Assembly: GCA_000687695.1 (NCBI GenBank)
Contig: JHWZ01000011.1
Span: 1 to 64,000, forward strand
Direction of reading: 5' to 3'
DNA length: 64,000 nucleotides
DNA from: Lachnospiraceae bacterium P6B14
Lineage (GTDB): Bacteria > Bacillota > Clostridia > Lachnospirales > Lachnospiraceae
Positions 8,051 through 16,187 of this stretch are shown here, one piece after another (position 1 is the first letter of the stretch; the number at the start of each line of letters is the position of its first letter). The notes below the pieces were generated by a model. The model ran no database searches. It was not told the origin of the DNA and was given only the letters and a program-made list of their open reading frames with translations. The position numbers were made by a program, and so were the translations under genes.

Positions 8051-8830
8051 ATGAAACAAAAGAATGATAAAAAAACAATAGGAATAATAGGCGGTCTCGG
8101 ACCGATGGCATCTGTTTATCTGACAGAGCTTATCACCATGATGGCGGACGCGAAAAAAGACCAGGACCATCCCAGGATGCTCATGTATTCGATCCCTGAT
8201 ACACCGGACAGAACTGCATATTTGGAAGCAGTATCAGCCGGAGGTGATGCGGATGCGGAAAGCCCGCTCCCTCATATGCAGGAGGCGGCCCGAGTCCTGG
8301 AGAGTGCAGGAGCAGGATTTATAGTTGTGCCATGTGTTACCGCTCAGTGTTTTTACGATGATATATGTCAAGCGGTAAGAATACCTGTCGTTTCATTTAA
8401 TGTAAATGTAGCAGAGGCTGTTGCGGAAATGGGCATCAAAAAAATAGCGCTGTTTGCTACAGACGGAACGATAAAAAAGGGAATACTTGAATACGAGTTT
8501 AAAAAGAACGGAGTAGAGGTGATGAAACCCGAGCCTGAGTGTCAGGCCGAGGTTATGAAATTGATATATGACGAAGTAAAGACCGGAGAGATAACAGAGA
8601 CCACCGGAGCGGAACGTGCCCAGAAAAGGTTGAATCAGTTAGCTGATATCATGCTTGAACAGGGAGCTGAAAGAGTAGTGCTCGGATGCACGGAGCTTTC
8701 GCTGATACGAAGGGAAGCTCTTCATATGCGAACTGCGTCCAAAGGACGTTTTATCGATATGCTTGAGATCCTGGCAGCTAAAGCGGTAAGTCTTAGCGGG
8801 GCCGGTCTCCGAAAGGATTATGAGCTATGA
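8051..8830 (+). CDS. aspartate/glutamate racemase family protein
   Basis: 259 residues, cytoplasmic. GIIGGLGPMAS at the N-terminus and two catalytic-type cysteines, C95 (VPCVTAQC) and C213 (LGCTELSL), place it in the Asp/Glu racemase family, which moves the alpha proton between two Cys thiols. Around C95 the usual PCNTAH is changed to PCVTAQ, so substrate choice may differ from the standard RacX or MurI enzymes. It ends in a four-base overlap with the esterase gene, so they are translationally coupled. A D-amino acid made here could feed the upstream ligase or the wall, but that is inference. Confidence 0.8.
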   Translation: MKQKNDKKTIGIIGGLGPMASVYLTELITMMADAKKDQDHPRMLMYSIPDTPDRTAYLEAVSAGGDADAESPLPHMQEAARVLESAGAGFIVVPCVTAQCFYDDICQAVRIPVVSFNVNVAEAVAEMGIKKIALFATDGTIKKGILEYEFKKNGVEVMKPEPECQAEVMKLIYDEVKTGEITETTGAERAQKRLNQLADIMLEQGAERVVLGCTELSLIRREALHMRTASKGRFIDMLEILAAKAVSLSGAGLRKDYEL

Positions 8831-11001
8831 AAAAAGGTAGCCGTGTCAAAGCATTTTTCACCCGAAAAAAACGGGCTTGCTTTGTCATGGCATTTTTTGT
8901 ATCCGCACAGGTGGCATCAGGTGCGGCGGTGAGTGGCGGTGCTGTTTATACAGATGCGCTCGGTAGTCTCCGCTCGTATAAGGACAGTCCTGTGATCACC
9001 GGATATTTCAGCTATAGAGGAGCGTCCTCATCCAAGGATAAGAGGGAGAGATTCTTTTATTCGGACGGATATTTTAAAGAATCGGCAACGGTGTATGATG
9101 AGCATCTGGCGACCATGTCCATGTGTCTGGCGGGAGCTGCAATGTCGTCTTATGAGGGTGCGCAGATCGACTATCCGACAAAGTCCGTAAATGCGAGAGA
9201 ACTGTTGGATCGTATAGGATGTACTGACATCTGTGTGAACTCCGATTTTATGGTGAAGCCCGGTGAGGATACCATAGGAGTTTGTCTCGGAAGAAAGATG
9301 ATAAATATAGATGGCGAGGAGTATACTCTGATACCGATCGGTATCAGGGGAGCCGGTTATGAAAAAGAGTGGATAGGAAATATGAAGGTCGGCTCCGAGG
9401 GTGATTCGGCCGGCTTCAGGACAGCGTGTGACAGAGCGAAGGAAACCGTCGATGCCTATATAAAAAAGCTCAATATAGATACGACAAAAACGAAGTTTTG
9501 GATAGTGGGCTTCTCGAGGGCGGCAGCGGTAACGGACATGCTGACCGCAGCGCTTACGGACGCATATGATCCGACAGGGGCGAACGTATACGGCTATTCA
9601 TTCGCGACACCTCAGGCGGCTTATAACAAAACGAGGAGTTATCCAAACTCTCATTGCACGATAAATACTTCCGATGCCGTGCCGAGAGTGGTGCCGGCGT
9701 ATATGGGCTTTTCACATTATGGTGATGATGTGTATTTGGATGATGTATCACCCGGATTCAAAAGCTACAGAGTGTCGGTTGAGTATGCCGTGGATATGGG
9801 GAGTCTGACCATACCCCAGAATCTGGTTTTCTCGGAAACTGATACGTATCCAAACCAGAGTGTATTTCTCGACAGATTGATAGATGCTCTTCAGGGTGCT
9901 GTGTCTCCTGACAGACAGTCGTTTTCGACCCGAAAAATAGAGGACGGAGAGACGTTCGAGCAGATACTCGCAAAGCTTTTAAAGTTTATGATGACATCAG
10001 ATTCGAAGCATGTTGAGGAAGTGGCCTTAGCGGTTTCCGGTTTTCAGGACAGACTCGGAGTGGATGGCCTTTTAAAGCTTTCCGATATGGTCAATGCCGT
10101 AGAGGAAGGAATAAACACCGTAGAAAAGCCCGAGCGCGAAGAGCTGTACGCCACGACCTGGCAATGGTTCAGACCCGGGCTCGAGAGCACGCTTACAAAG
10201 GATGAGTTTGAAAAGCTCGGTAAAATGTGGGAGTCATTGAACTATATTCTTTTTGAGATAGCACATTACGACTATGTACATTCCGGAAGAGAGGGCTTCG
10301 CTCTGATAGGAACACTGATGAAAAATATGTCTCTTATCGGAGGGGCGCATAATCCGGAAAAATACTTTGATCTTGTGAAGTCAAAGGACAATTTTTACAT
10401 GAATGAGATCGGCGCTCCCGTTGAAAAAACAGAGGATGTTTTTCGAATAGGAGAGGCATCGGATGTGGACGCGGTAGTGTATGCTGACGGAAAGCCCGTA
10501 GCAGCGATACGAGGCGGGCGTACGAGTGCGGCTCACGACGGATCGGTATGTACAAAAAGACTGAGCGACAAGGGAAGCGATCTGAAGGCTGCGTATGAAG
10601 GGATTTTGTATGAGAACCTGAATCCGGACAATGAAAGAGCCGTGACCATGGATGCCGGAACGGATTACAAGGTTGTGCTTATCGCGAGAGAACGTGGAGA
10701 GGATGTAGAGTTTCAAAAATGGATAGATGAGAGCGGGACCGAGCTTTCTCAGAGTGAGACCTTCGAGATGGCCGTAAACCATGGCCATGCGCAGTTTGAG
10801 ATGGTAAAACCTGTTTACAGGACCGTGCCGAAGCCTACGCCGTCTCCGGGGCCTGCTTCCGCACCTGAACCTGAGCAAAAGCCGGGCGGTATCCCGGGCT
10901 GGATTTATATGGTCGCAGGAGGCATAGCGGCAGGTGGCGCGGTCGGCGGAATATATGCCAAAAAGCGAATAAACAAAAGAAAAAGAGATAACTTGCATTG
11001 A
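8827..11001 (+). CDS. surface-anchored lipase/esterase-like alpha/beta hydrolase
   Basis: 724 residues. A basic N-terminus and hydrophobic segment (about 18-36) form a signal. The alpha/beta hydrolase core covers about 55-300: S230 in IVGFSRAAAV is the nucleophile elbow of the lipase class-3 type, D283 in NTSDAVPRVVP the likely acid, and a nearby His (H297 or a later one) the base. The C-terminus has a Pro-rich spacer (about 670-690), one membrane span (WIYMVAGGIAAGGAVGG) and a basic tail, so the protein stays on the membrane with its body outside; no LPxTG motif. It overlaps the racemase gene by four bases. Lipid or ester substrate unknown. Confidence 0.7.
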   Translation: MKKGSRVKAFFTRKKRACFVMAFFVSAQVASGAAVSGGAVYTDALGSLRSYKDSPVITGYFSYRGASSSKDKRERFFYSDGYFKESATVYDEHLATMSMCLAGAAMSSYEGAQIDYPTKSVNARELLDRIGCTDICVNSDFMVKPGEDTIGVCLGRKMINIDGEEYTLIPIGIRGAGYEKEWIGNMKVGSEGDSAGFRTACDRAKETVDAYIKKLNIDTTKTKFWIVGFSRAAAVTDMLTAALTDAYDPTGANVYGYSFATPQAAYNKTRSYPNSHCTINTSDAVPRVVPAYMGFSHYGDDVYLDDVSPGFKSYRVSVEYAVDMGSLTIPQNLVFSETDTYPNQSVFLDRLIDALQGAVSPDRQSFSTRKIEDGETFEQILAKLLKFMMTSDSKHVEEVALAVSGFQDRLGVDGLLKLSDMVNAVEEGINTVEKPEREELYATTWQWFRPGLESTLTKDEFEKLGKMWESLNYILFEIAHYDYVHSGREGFALIGTLMKNMSLIGGAHNPEKYFDLVKSKDNFYMNEIGAPVEKTEDVFRIGEASDVDAVVYADGKPVAAIRGGRTSAAHDGSVCTKRLSDKGSDLKAAYEGILYENLNPDNERAVTMDAGTDYKVVLIARERGEDVEFQKWIDESGTELSQSETFEMAVNHGHAQFEMVKPVYRTVPKPTPSPGPASAPEPEQKPGGIPGWIYMVAGGIAAGGAVGGIYAKKRINKRKRDNLH

Positions 11002-11021
11002 CGGACGATTTTTGATATAAT
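10993..11021 (+). promoter_or_regulatory. promoter of iorA
   Basis: TTGCAT at 10993-10998 and TATAAT at 11016-11021, spacer 17, overlapping the end of the preceding gene. It places the transcript start downstream of the near-upstream start codons and supports the iorA start at 11085. Confidence 0.5.
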
Positions 11022-11084
11022 ATAAACTTGCGTGAGCGTGAGAGTGATCACGCTGAAATGCATAGTGAAAGGAGCAAACAAAAA

Positions 11085-12824
11085 ATGGGTGAAAGCAAGA
11101 TTATGCTTGGTAACGAGGCGATAGCCCGAGGAGCCTACGAGGCCGGAGTTAAGGTCAGTGCGGCGTATCCCGGCACTCCCTCTACCGAGATCAGTGAAAA
11201 CATCGTGAACTATCCCGAGATATACGCGGAGTGGTCACCGAACGAGAAGGTGGCAACAGAGGTTGCGATAGGTGCGTCGATGAGTGGTGTAAGAGCCATG
11301 GCATCCATGAAGCACGTAGGACTCAATGTCGCATCTGATCCGCTCTATACGGTTTCATATATCGGATCTAACGGCGGACTTATGCTGGTTGTTGCCGATG
11401 ATCCGGGACTCTACAGTTCACAGAACGAGCAGGATACACGCGCGATAGCACGTGCTGCACTCGTTCCGGTACTCGAGCCGTCAGACTCACAGGAGGCAAA
11501 GGACTTCGTCGGGGAGGCATTCCGTATCAGTGAGGAGTACGACACTCCCGTCATACTGCGTACGACTACCCGTCTCGCACACAGCCAGGGACTCGTTGAG
11601 CTGAAGGACAGAGTGGAGCCCGATGACAAGCCTTATGAGAGAAACGCGGCTAAAAATGTCATGATGCCGGGAAATGCCATAAAGCGTCATCTCGTCGTAG
11701 AGGACCGTATGAATCGTCTTGAAAAAGACAGCTCGGATTTTTCGATCAATAAAGCAGAATACGGTGATACAAAGATAGGCTTTATCACAAGCGGTATCCC
11801 TTATCAGTATGTGAAGGAGGTATTCCCTGAGGCATCTGTTCTTAAGCTCGGAATGGTATATCCTCTTCCGAAAAAGCTTATAGAGGAGTTCGCGGGGAAG
11901 GTTGACAAGCTTTACATTTTTGAAGAGCTTGAGCCTGTCATCGAGGAGCAGGTGAAGGCTTGGGGAATCGAGTGCGTCGGCAAGGAGATATTTACCAAGC
12001 AGGGAGAGTACAGTGCAAATCTGCTCAGAGAGAAGCTTCTTGACAGCGCTGTTACACAGAAACCATATCAGGATCTGCCGGCACGTCCGCCGATCCTTTG
12101 TCCGGGATGCCCGCACCGTTCTACGTTCTCGGTGCTTAAAAAGCTCAAGCTTCATGCAGCCGGAGATATCGGATGCTATACGCTCGGTGCGGTTCCGCCG
12201 CTCAGCGTCATCGATACTACGGTATGTATGGGATCATCCATCTCAACCCTTCACGGAATGGAGATGGCAAAGGGGAAAGAATATATCAAAAACTGGGTAG
12301 CCGTTATCGGAGACTCGACATTTATGCATACCGGAGTTAACTCCCTGATCAACATGGTTTACAACCAGGGAACCGGAACGGTCATCATCATGGATAACTC
12401 GACAACGGGTATGACAGGCCATCAGGATCACGCGGCTACAGGAAAGACTCTTCAGGGAAAAGAGGTTCCTGCGATAAGCATCTACAAACTGTGTGAGTCC
12501 ATCGGCGTGAAAAATGTAGTCGAGGTCGATGTGTTTGACATAGACAGGTTCGAGCAGGTTGTAAAGGAAGAGGTTGCCAAGGATGAGGTTTCCGTTATCA
12601 TAGCGTGTGGACCTTGCGCACTTTTGAAGGGAATGAAGTTCCCGAACAAGTGCGTACCGAATCCGGACAAGTGCAAGAAGTGCGGAGCATGCTTAAAGCC
12701 CGGATGTCCGGCTCTTACAAAGAATGAAGACGGTACTATTTCTATTGATGAGACCATGTGTAACGGTTGCGGACTTTGCAAGAGACTCTGCAAGTTCGAT
12801 GCTATTGATATTGTTCAGAAATAA
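11085..12824 (+). CDS. iorA: indolepyruvate:ferredoxin oxidoreductase, alpha subunit
   Basis: 579 residues. Oxidatively decarboxylates aryl pyruvates (indolepyruvate, phenylpyruvate) from aromatic amino acid breakdown to the acyl-CoA, reducing ferredoxin. The N-terminus MLGNEAIARGAYEAGV and AAYPGTPSTEI mark the pyruvate:ferredoxin-type domain; GDSTFMHTGVNSLINMVYN is the thiamine diphosphate region; CPGCPHRS lies between. The last 60 residues form a two-cluster ferredoxin domain (CKKCGACLKPGCP and CNGCGLCKRLCKF). The start at 11085 is chosen because AAAGGAG precedes it. The beta subunit follows ten bases on. Confidence 0.92.
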   Translation: MGESKIMLGNEAIARGAYEAGVKVSAAYPGTPSTEISENIVNYPEIYAEWSPNEKVATEVAIGASMSGVRAMASMKHVGLNVASDPLYTVSYIGSNGGLMLVVADDPGLYSSQNEQDTRAIARAALVPVLEPSDSQEAKDFVGEAFRISEEYDTPVILRTTTRLAHSQGLVELKDRVEPDDKPYERNAAKNVMMPGNAIKRHLVVEDRMNRLEKDSSDFSINKAEYGDTKIGFITSGIPYQYVKEVFPEASVLKLGMVYPLPKKLIEEFAGKVDKLYIFEELEPVIEEQVKAWGIECVGKEIFTKQGEYSANLLREKLLDSAVTQKPYQDLPARPPILCPGCPHRSTFSVLKKLKLHAAGDIGCYTLGAVPPLSVIDTTVCMGSSISTLHGMEMAKGKEYIKNWVAVIGDSTFMHTGVNSLINMVYNQGTGTVIIMDNSTTGMTGHQDHAATGKTLQGKEVPAISIYKLCESIGVKNVVEVDVFDIDRFEQVVKEEVAKDEVSVIIACGPCALLKGMKFPNKCVPNPDKCKKCGACLKPGCPALTKNEDGTISIDETMCNGCGLCKRLCKFDAIDIVQK

Positions 12825-12834
12825 GGAGAATACT

Positions 12835-13404
12835 ATGGAAACGAAAAATATAATGATCGTCGGAGTCGGCGGACAGGGAACACTCCTTACAAGCAGGATC
12901 CTCGGAGGGATCATCAGAAAAGCCGGCTATGACGTAAAGCTTTCAGAAGTTCACGGAATGGCACAGAGAGGTGGCTCTGTGGTTACCTATGTGCGTTACG
13001 GTGATGTTGTAAGAGAGCCTATCGTTGAGGAAGGTCAGGCTGACCTTTTGATCGCGTTCGAGAGACTCGAGGCGATGCGCTACGCGCACTTTTTGAAAAA
13101 GGATGGAGTTATGATCGTAAACGATCAGAGGATGGATCCCATGCCCGTTGTTATGGGGGCGTGCGAGTATCCGAAGGGAATCCTCGAGACTCTCGAAAAG
13201 GAGCACAAGGTTATCTCCATCGACGCAATGGATGAGGCGAAAAAACTCGGTAACGCGAGAGTATTTAATACGATCATCATCGGTCTCGCTGCAAAGAATA
13301 TGGATTTTGAAAAACAGCAGTGGCTCGATGTGATCGCTGAGACTGTACCGCAGAAGACGGTAGAGATAAACCAGAAGGCATTTTTGGTCGGATACGAGGC
13401 GTGA
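12835..13404 (+). CDS. iorB: indolepyruvate:ferredoxin oxidoreductase, beta subunit
   Basis: 189 residues, the gamma-type catalytic partner of IorA. Diagnostic stretches are NIMIVGVGGQGTLLTSRILG at the N-terminus, SEVHGMAQRGGSVVTYVRYG, and the closing NTIIIGLAAKNMDF. The ATG at 12835 is preceded by AATAAGGAG overlapping the iorA stop, so the subunits are coupled. Works in the cytoplasm with IorA in an alpha2beta2 complex and delivers low-potential electrons to ferredoxin. Confidence 0.93.
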   Translation: METKNIMIVGVGGQGTLLTSRILGGIIRKAGYDVKLSEVHGMAQRGGSVVTYVRYGDVVREPIVEEGQADLLIAFERLEAMRYAHFLKKDGVMIVNDQRMDPMPVVMGACEYPKGILETLEKEHKVISIDAMDEAKKLGNARVFNTIIIGLAAKNMDFEKQQWLDVIAETVPQKTVEINQKAFLVGYEA

Positions 13405-13429
13405 CCAATCATAACTTATGGGGGAAGCT

Positions 13430-14254
13430 ATGATAGTTGATATTCATGCGCATACTTATCCTGACGAGATAGCTGAGAAAACAGTAGCTAAGCTTGGCGA
13501 GATAGCAGGTGTGAGTGCGCATACAGACGGCACGGCAAAGGGATTATCCGAAAAGGCAAAGGAAGCGGGTATTGACTACACCGTGATCATGCCTGTTGCC
13601 ACAAATCCTCATCAGGTCGCAAAGATAAATGAGGTTGCATACAAAACAAATCTTTCCTCATCAAGGAAAGGCTTGTTGTCGTTCGGCGCCATACATCCCG
13701 ATTCGCCGGATTATAAAAGAGTGCTCAGAGGTATAGCATCGCTGGGGTTAAAGGGTATCAAGCTTCACCCTGACTACCAGGGGGCATTTTTCAATGACAT
13801 CCGGTACAAAAGGATCGTGGATACGGCAACCGAATTGGGATTGTATATCATGATCCATGCCGGGGTGGATATAGGACTACCGGAGCCGGTGCATGCGACA
13901 CCGGATATGATCCGCGACGTTATCCGCGAAACAGGGACCGACAGGCTTATCCTCGCTCATATGGGCGGATGGAAAATGTGGGACGAGGTAATGGAAAAGC
14001 TTGTAAGTGAGAATGTCAGACTGGACACATCGTTTTCGACAGGTGCTACGGAAGTGGACGGGATGCTCGACGAAGACAGGTTTGTGGAGATGGTAAGAGC
14101 GTTCGGCGCAAACAGGATTCTTTTCGGGACCGACTCGCCTTGGGCTTCGCAGAGAAAGAGCCTGAAATGGATCGAGCATACATCGTTAAAAAAAGAAGAA
14201 AAAGAATTGATTCTCGGTAAAAATGCTGAGGTGCTTTTGAATCTCAATAAATGA
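13430..14254 (+). CDS. metal-dependent amidohydrolase (TIM-barrel, TatD/amidohydrolase-2 type)
   Basis: 274 residues. MIVDIHAHTYPDE gives the HxH metal motif on strand 1; GIKLHPDYQGAFF carries the third-strand ligand region, MIHAGVD and LAHMGGWKMWDE supply further histidines, and LFGTDSPWA the final metal Asp. This is the full ligand set of the superfamily. Substrate cannot be told from sequence. The start at 13430 is preferred to the ATG four codons upstream because GGGGGAAG sits at the right distance. It is 25 bases after iorB, so cotranscription with the oxidoreductase is likely, but no metabolic link is evident. Confidence 0.8.
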   Translation: MIVDIHAHTYPDEIAEKTVAKLGEIAGVSAHTDGTAKGLSEKAKEAGIDYTVIMPVATNPHQVAKINEVAYKTNLSSSRKGLLSFGAIHPDSPDYKRVLRGIASLGLKGIKLHPDYQGAFFNDIRYKRIVDTATELGLYIMIHAGVDIGLPEPVHATPDMIRDVIRETGTDRLILAHMGGWKMWDEVMEKLVSENVRLDTSFSTGATEVDGMLDEDRFVEMVRAFGANRILFGTDSPWASQRKSLKWIEHTSLKKEEKELILGKNAEVLLNLNK

Positions 14255-14272
14255 TCGCCGCTGGAGGATGCT

Positions 14273-16144
14273 ATGAGAAAAAAGGAAGACGAATTCAAAA
14301 AGCTCGAAGAAGAGATGGTGGAAAAGGGCTCCATGGTAAAGCCCTTAGAGCGTGAAGCACCGCCTACAGTAGAGCAGATTGAAGAGGCACTCAGAAGGAG
14401 AGAGGAGGAGACTCTCAGAGAAGAGGATCCGAAGTTTGTTTCTCCCGAGGAGGAGGAAGCATTTCGCAAAAAAAAGGGAAAAATAGTCAGGATCGTAGTT
14501 TTGGTTACGATCCTTTTAGTGCTGGGTGCGGGAGCATTTTTCGCATGGAAACTGCTCGGTCCGAGTACTACAAAAGCAGATATAAATAAGGAGTTTAACA
14601 TCGGAAAGGATGAGGTCGCACTCATCATAGACGGTCAGATATCGGAGAAAAAAGGACGCGTGATAGATGGGCAGACCTACGTTCCGTCAGATATCGCGGG
14701 TGCCTATATGGATAACAGGATTTATGTTGATACAAAGGCAAAGATCCTTTCCTATGCGACAGAGGAGGGTGTTACGGACTATGCGTTAGACGAGGAAAAG
14801 GATGGCGAGAAGCCTTTAGCGGAGGCTGACGGGACTCTATATGTGGCACTTGGATTCGTCGCTAAAAATGCGATATGTGAGTACAAGGAGTATGAGAATC
14901 CGAGTCGCATAACTATCTTCTATGACAGGACGAAGACTTATTCGGTAGCGACACTCGGGCGTGAGGAGAGAGTTCGAAAGGGTCCGGGAAACAAATACCC
15001 GTACATCATGGATATGGAAGAGGGCGAGGAGCTTTTTATAGATCCTGAGAGAAAGGCGGAGAATGAATATCAGCCGATCATAACAAAGGATGGAATAAAG
15101 GGTTACATCACGACCGAGTCGATAAAAAAGACCGAGTCAAAGACCCTTGAGTTTTCCAAGGAGCCTACCTCTTTTACACAGAAGGCAATAGATGGAAAGG
15201 TTTGCCTTGGCTGGCACAATATCGGCAGTGAAAACTATACAACTCTTCCGATGAACGTGTCAGTGGCTACGACGCTAAATGTCATCGCACCAACCTGGTT
15301 CGTGGTCAGCGATAACAAGGGAAATGTATCGTCCATAGCAAATAAGCAGTATGTCGATGAGGCACATGCTGCGGGACTTCAGGTATGGCCGACATTGAGA
15401 GATTTCCCGACAAAGGGACTGAAGCATTCAAAGGTGCTCGGCTATACGAAGTACAGAAGAAAGCTTGTAGAAAATGTGATAGCTCAGGCAACGGATCTCG
15501 GTGTGGAAGGAATCAATGTCGATTTTGAGCAGGTGCCGTCAAAGGCTGCCGGTGGATACCTTCAGTTTTTGAGAGAGCTTGTGATCGAGGGACATAAAAA
15601 CAACTTGATCATATCCTCTGATAACTATCCGATACGTGAGTACAACAGCTACTATAACCCTCAGGAGCAGGGACGCGTTGTGGATTACGTAATATTCATG
15701 GCGTATGATGAGCATTATGCAGGAAGTGAGCAGGCGGGAAGTGTGTCCTCCATCCTCTACGTACAGGATGCTGTTGCAAAGGGTGTACAGAGAGTGGACA
15801 AGGACAGAGTCGTGATCGGACTTCCGTTCTTTACGAGGCTGTGGCTTGAGACCGAGACTGACAATGGCGTGGAACTCACCAGTGAGGTCATGAACATGAG
15901 CGAGGCCGAGAACTGGGTATATGCCCGTAGCTTAAAGCCAAAATGGGACAAGGAGATCGGACAGAACTACGTCGAGTGCAAGGAAGGAAAGAAAAAGACC
16001 TACAAGCTTTGGATGGAAAACGAAAAATCCCTGAAGCTGAAACTCAAAGAGGTCAAAAATCAGGATATCGCGGGAGCGGCATTCTGGGCCATGGGTGGAG
16101 AGAGAGCCATCACATGGGAAACGATTGCAAAATCGTTCAAATGA
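14273..16144 (+). CDS. membrane-anchored GH18-type glycosidase with SH3 domain
   Basis: 623 residues, type II membrane topology: a charged cytoplasmic head (1-70) rich in Glu and Lys, one span (about 71-94), then outside domains. Residues about 115-220 resemble a copper-amine-oxidase-N-like repeat (two 'DGQTYVPSD / DGTLYVALGF' units), 222-285 an SH3b domain, and 308-623 a glycoside hydrolase family 18 barrel. The GH18 signature appears as GVEGINVDFEQV with E419 as the probable acid. Relatives include spore-cortex and peptidoglycan hydrolases of the YaaH/YvbX type, so wall remodelling is likely. It begins 18 bases after the amidohydrolase gene. Confidence 0.78.
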   Translation: MRKKEDEFKKLEEEMVEKGSMVKPLEREAPPTVEQIEEALRRREEETLREEDPKFVSPEEEEAFRKKKGKIVRIVVLVTILLVLGAGAFFAWKLLGPSTTKADINKEFNIGKDEVALIIDGQISEKKGRVIDGQTYVPSDIAGAYMDNRIYVDTKAKILSYATEEGVTDYALDEEKDGEKPLAEADGTLYVALGFVAKNAICEYKEYENPSRITIFYDRTKTYSVATLGREERVRKGPGNKYPYIMDMEEGEELFIDPERKAENEYQPIITKDGIKGYITTESIKKTESKTLEFSKEPTSFTQKAIDGKVCLGWHNIGSENYTTLPMNVSVATTLNVIAPTWFVVSDNKGNVSSIANKQYVDEAHAAGLQVWPTLRDFPTKGLKHSKVLGYTKYRRKLVENVIAQATDLGVEGINVDFEQVPSKAAGGYLQFLRELVIEGHKNNLIISSDNYPIREYNSYYNPQEQGRVVDYVIFMAYDEHYAGSEQAGSVSSILYVQDAVAKGVQRVDKDRVVIGLPFFTRLWLETETDNGVELTSEVMNMSEAENWVYARSLKPKWDKEIGQNYVECKEGKKKTYKLWMENEKSLKLKLKEVKNQDIAGAAFWAMGGERAITWETIAKSFK

Positions 16145-16147
16145 TGC

Positions 16148-16176
16148 TTGTTTATTTGCCAAAAATGTGTTAAACT
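16148..16176 (+). promoter_or_regulatory. possible promoter of the tsaC fusion gene
   Basis: TTGTTT at 16148-16153 and TAAACT at 16171-16176 with a 17-base spacer, directly before AGGAGAG and the ATG at 16188. Both boxes are weak matches. Confidence 0.35.
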
Positions 16177-16187
16177 AGGAGAGATGT

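Noticed and set aside
12013-12300. Plus-strand alternative frame within iorA
   Set aside because: Shadow frame rich in Arg and Ser, with the true frame fully conserved.
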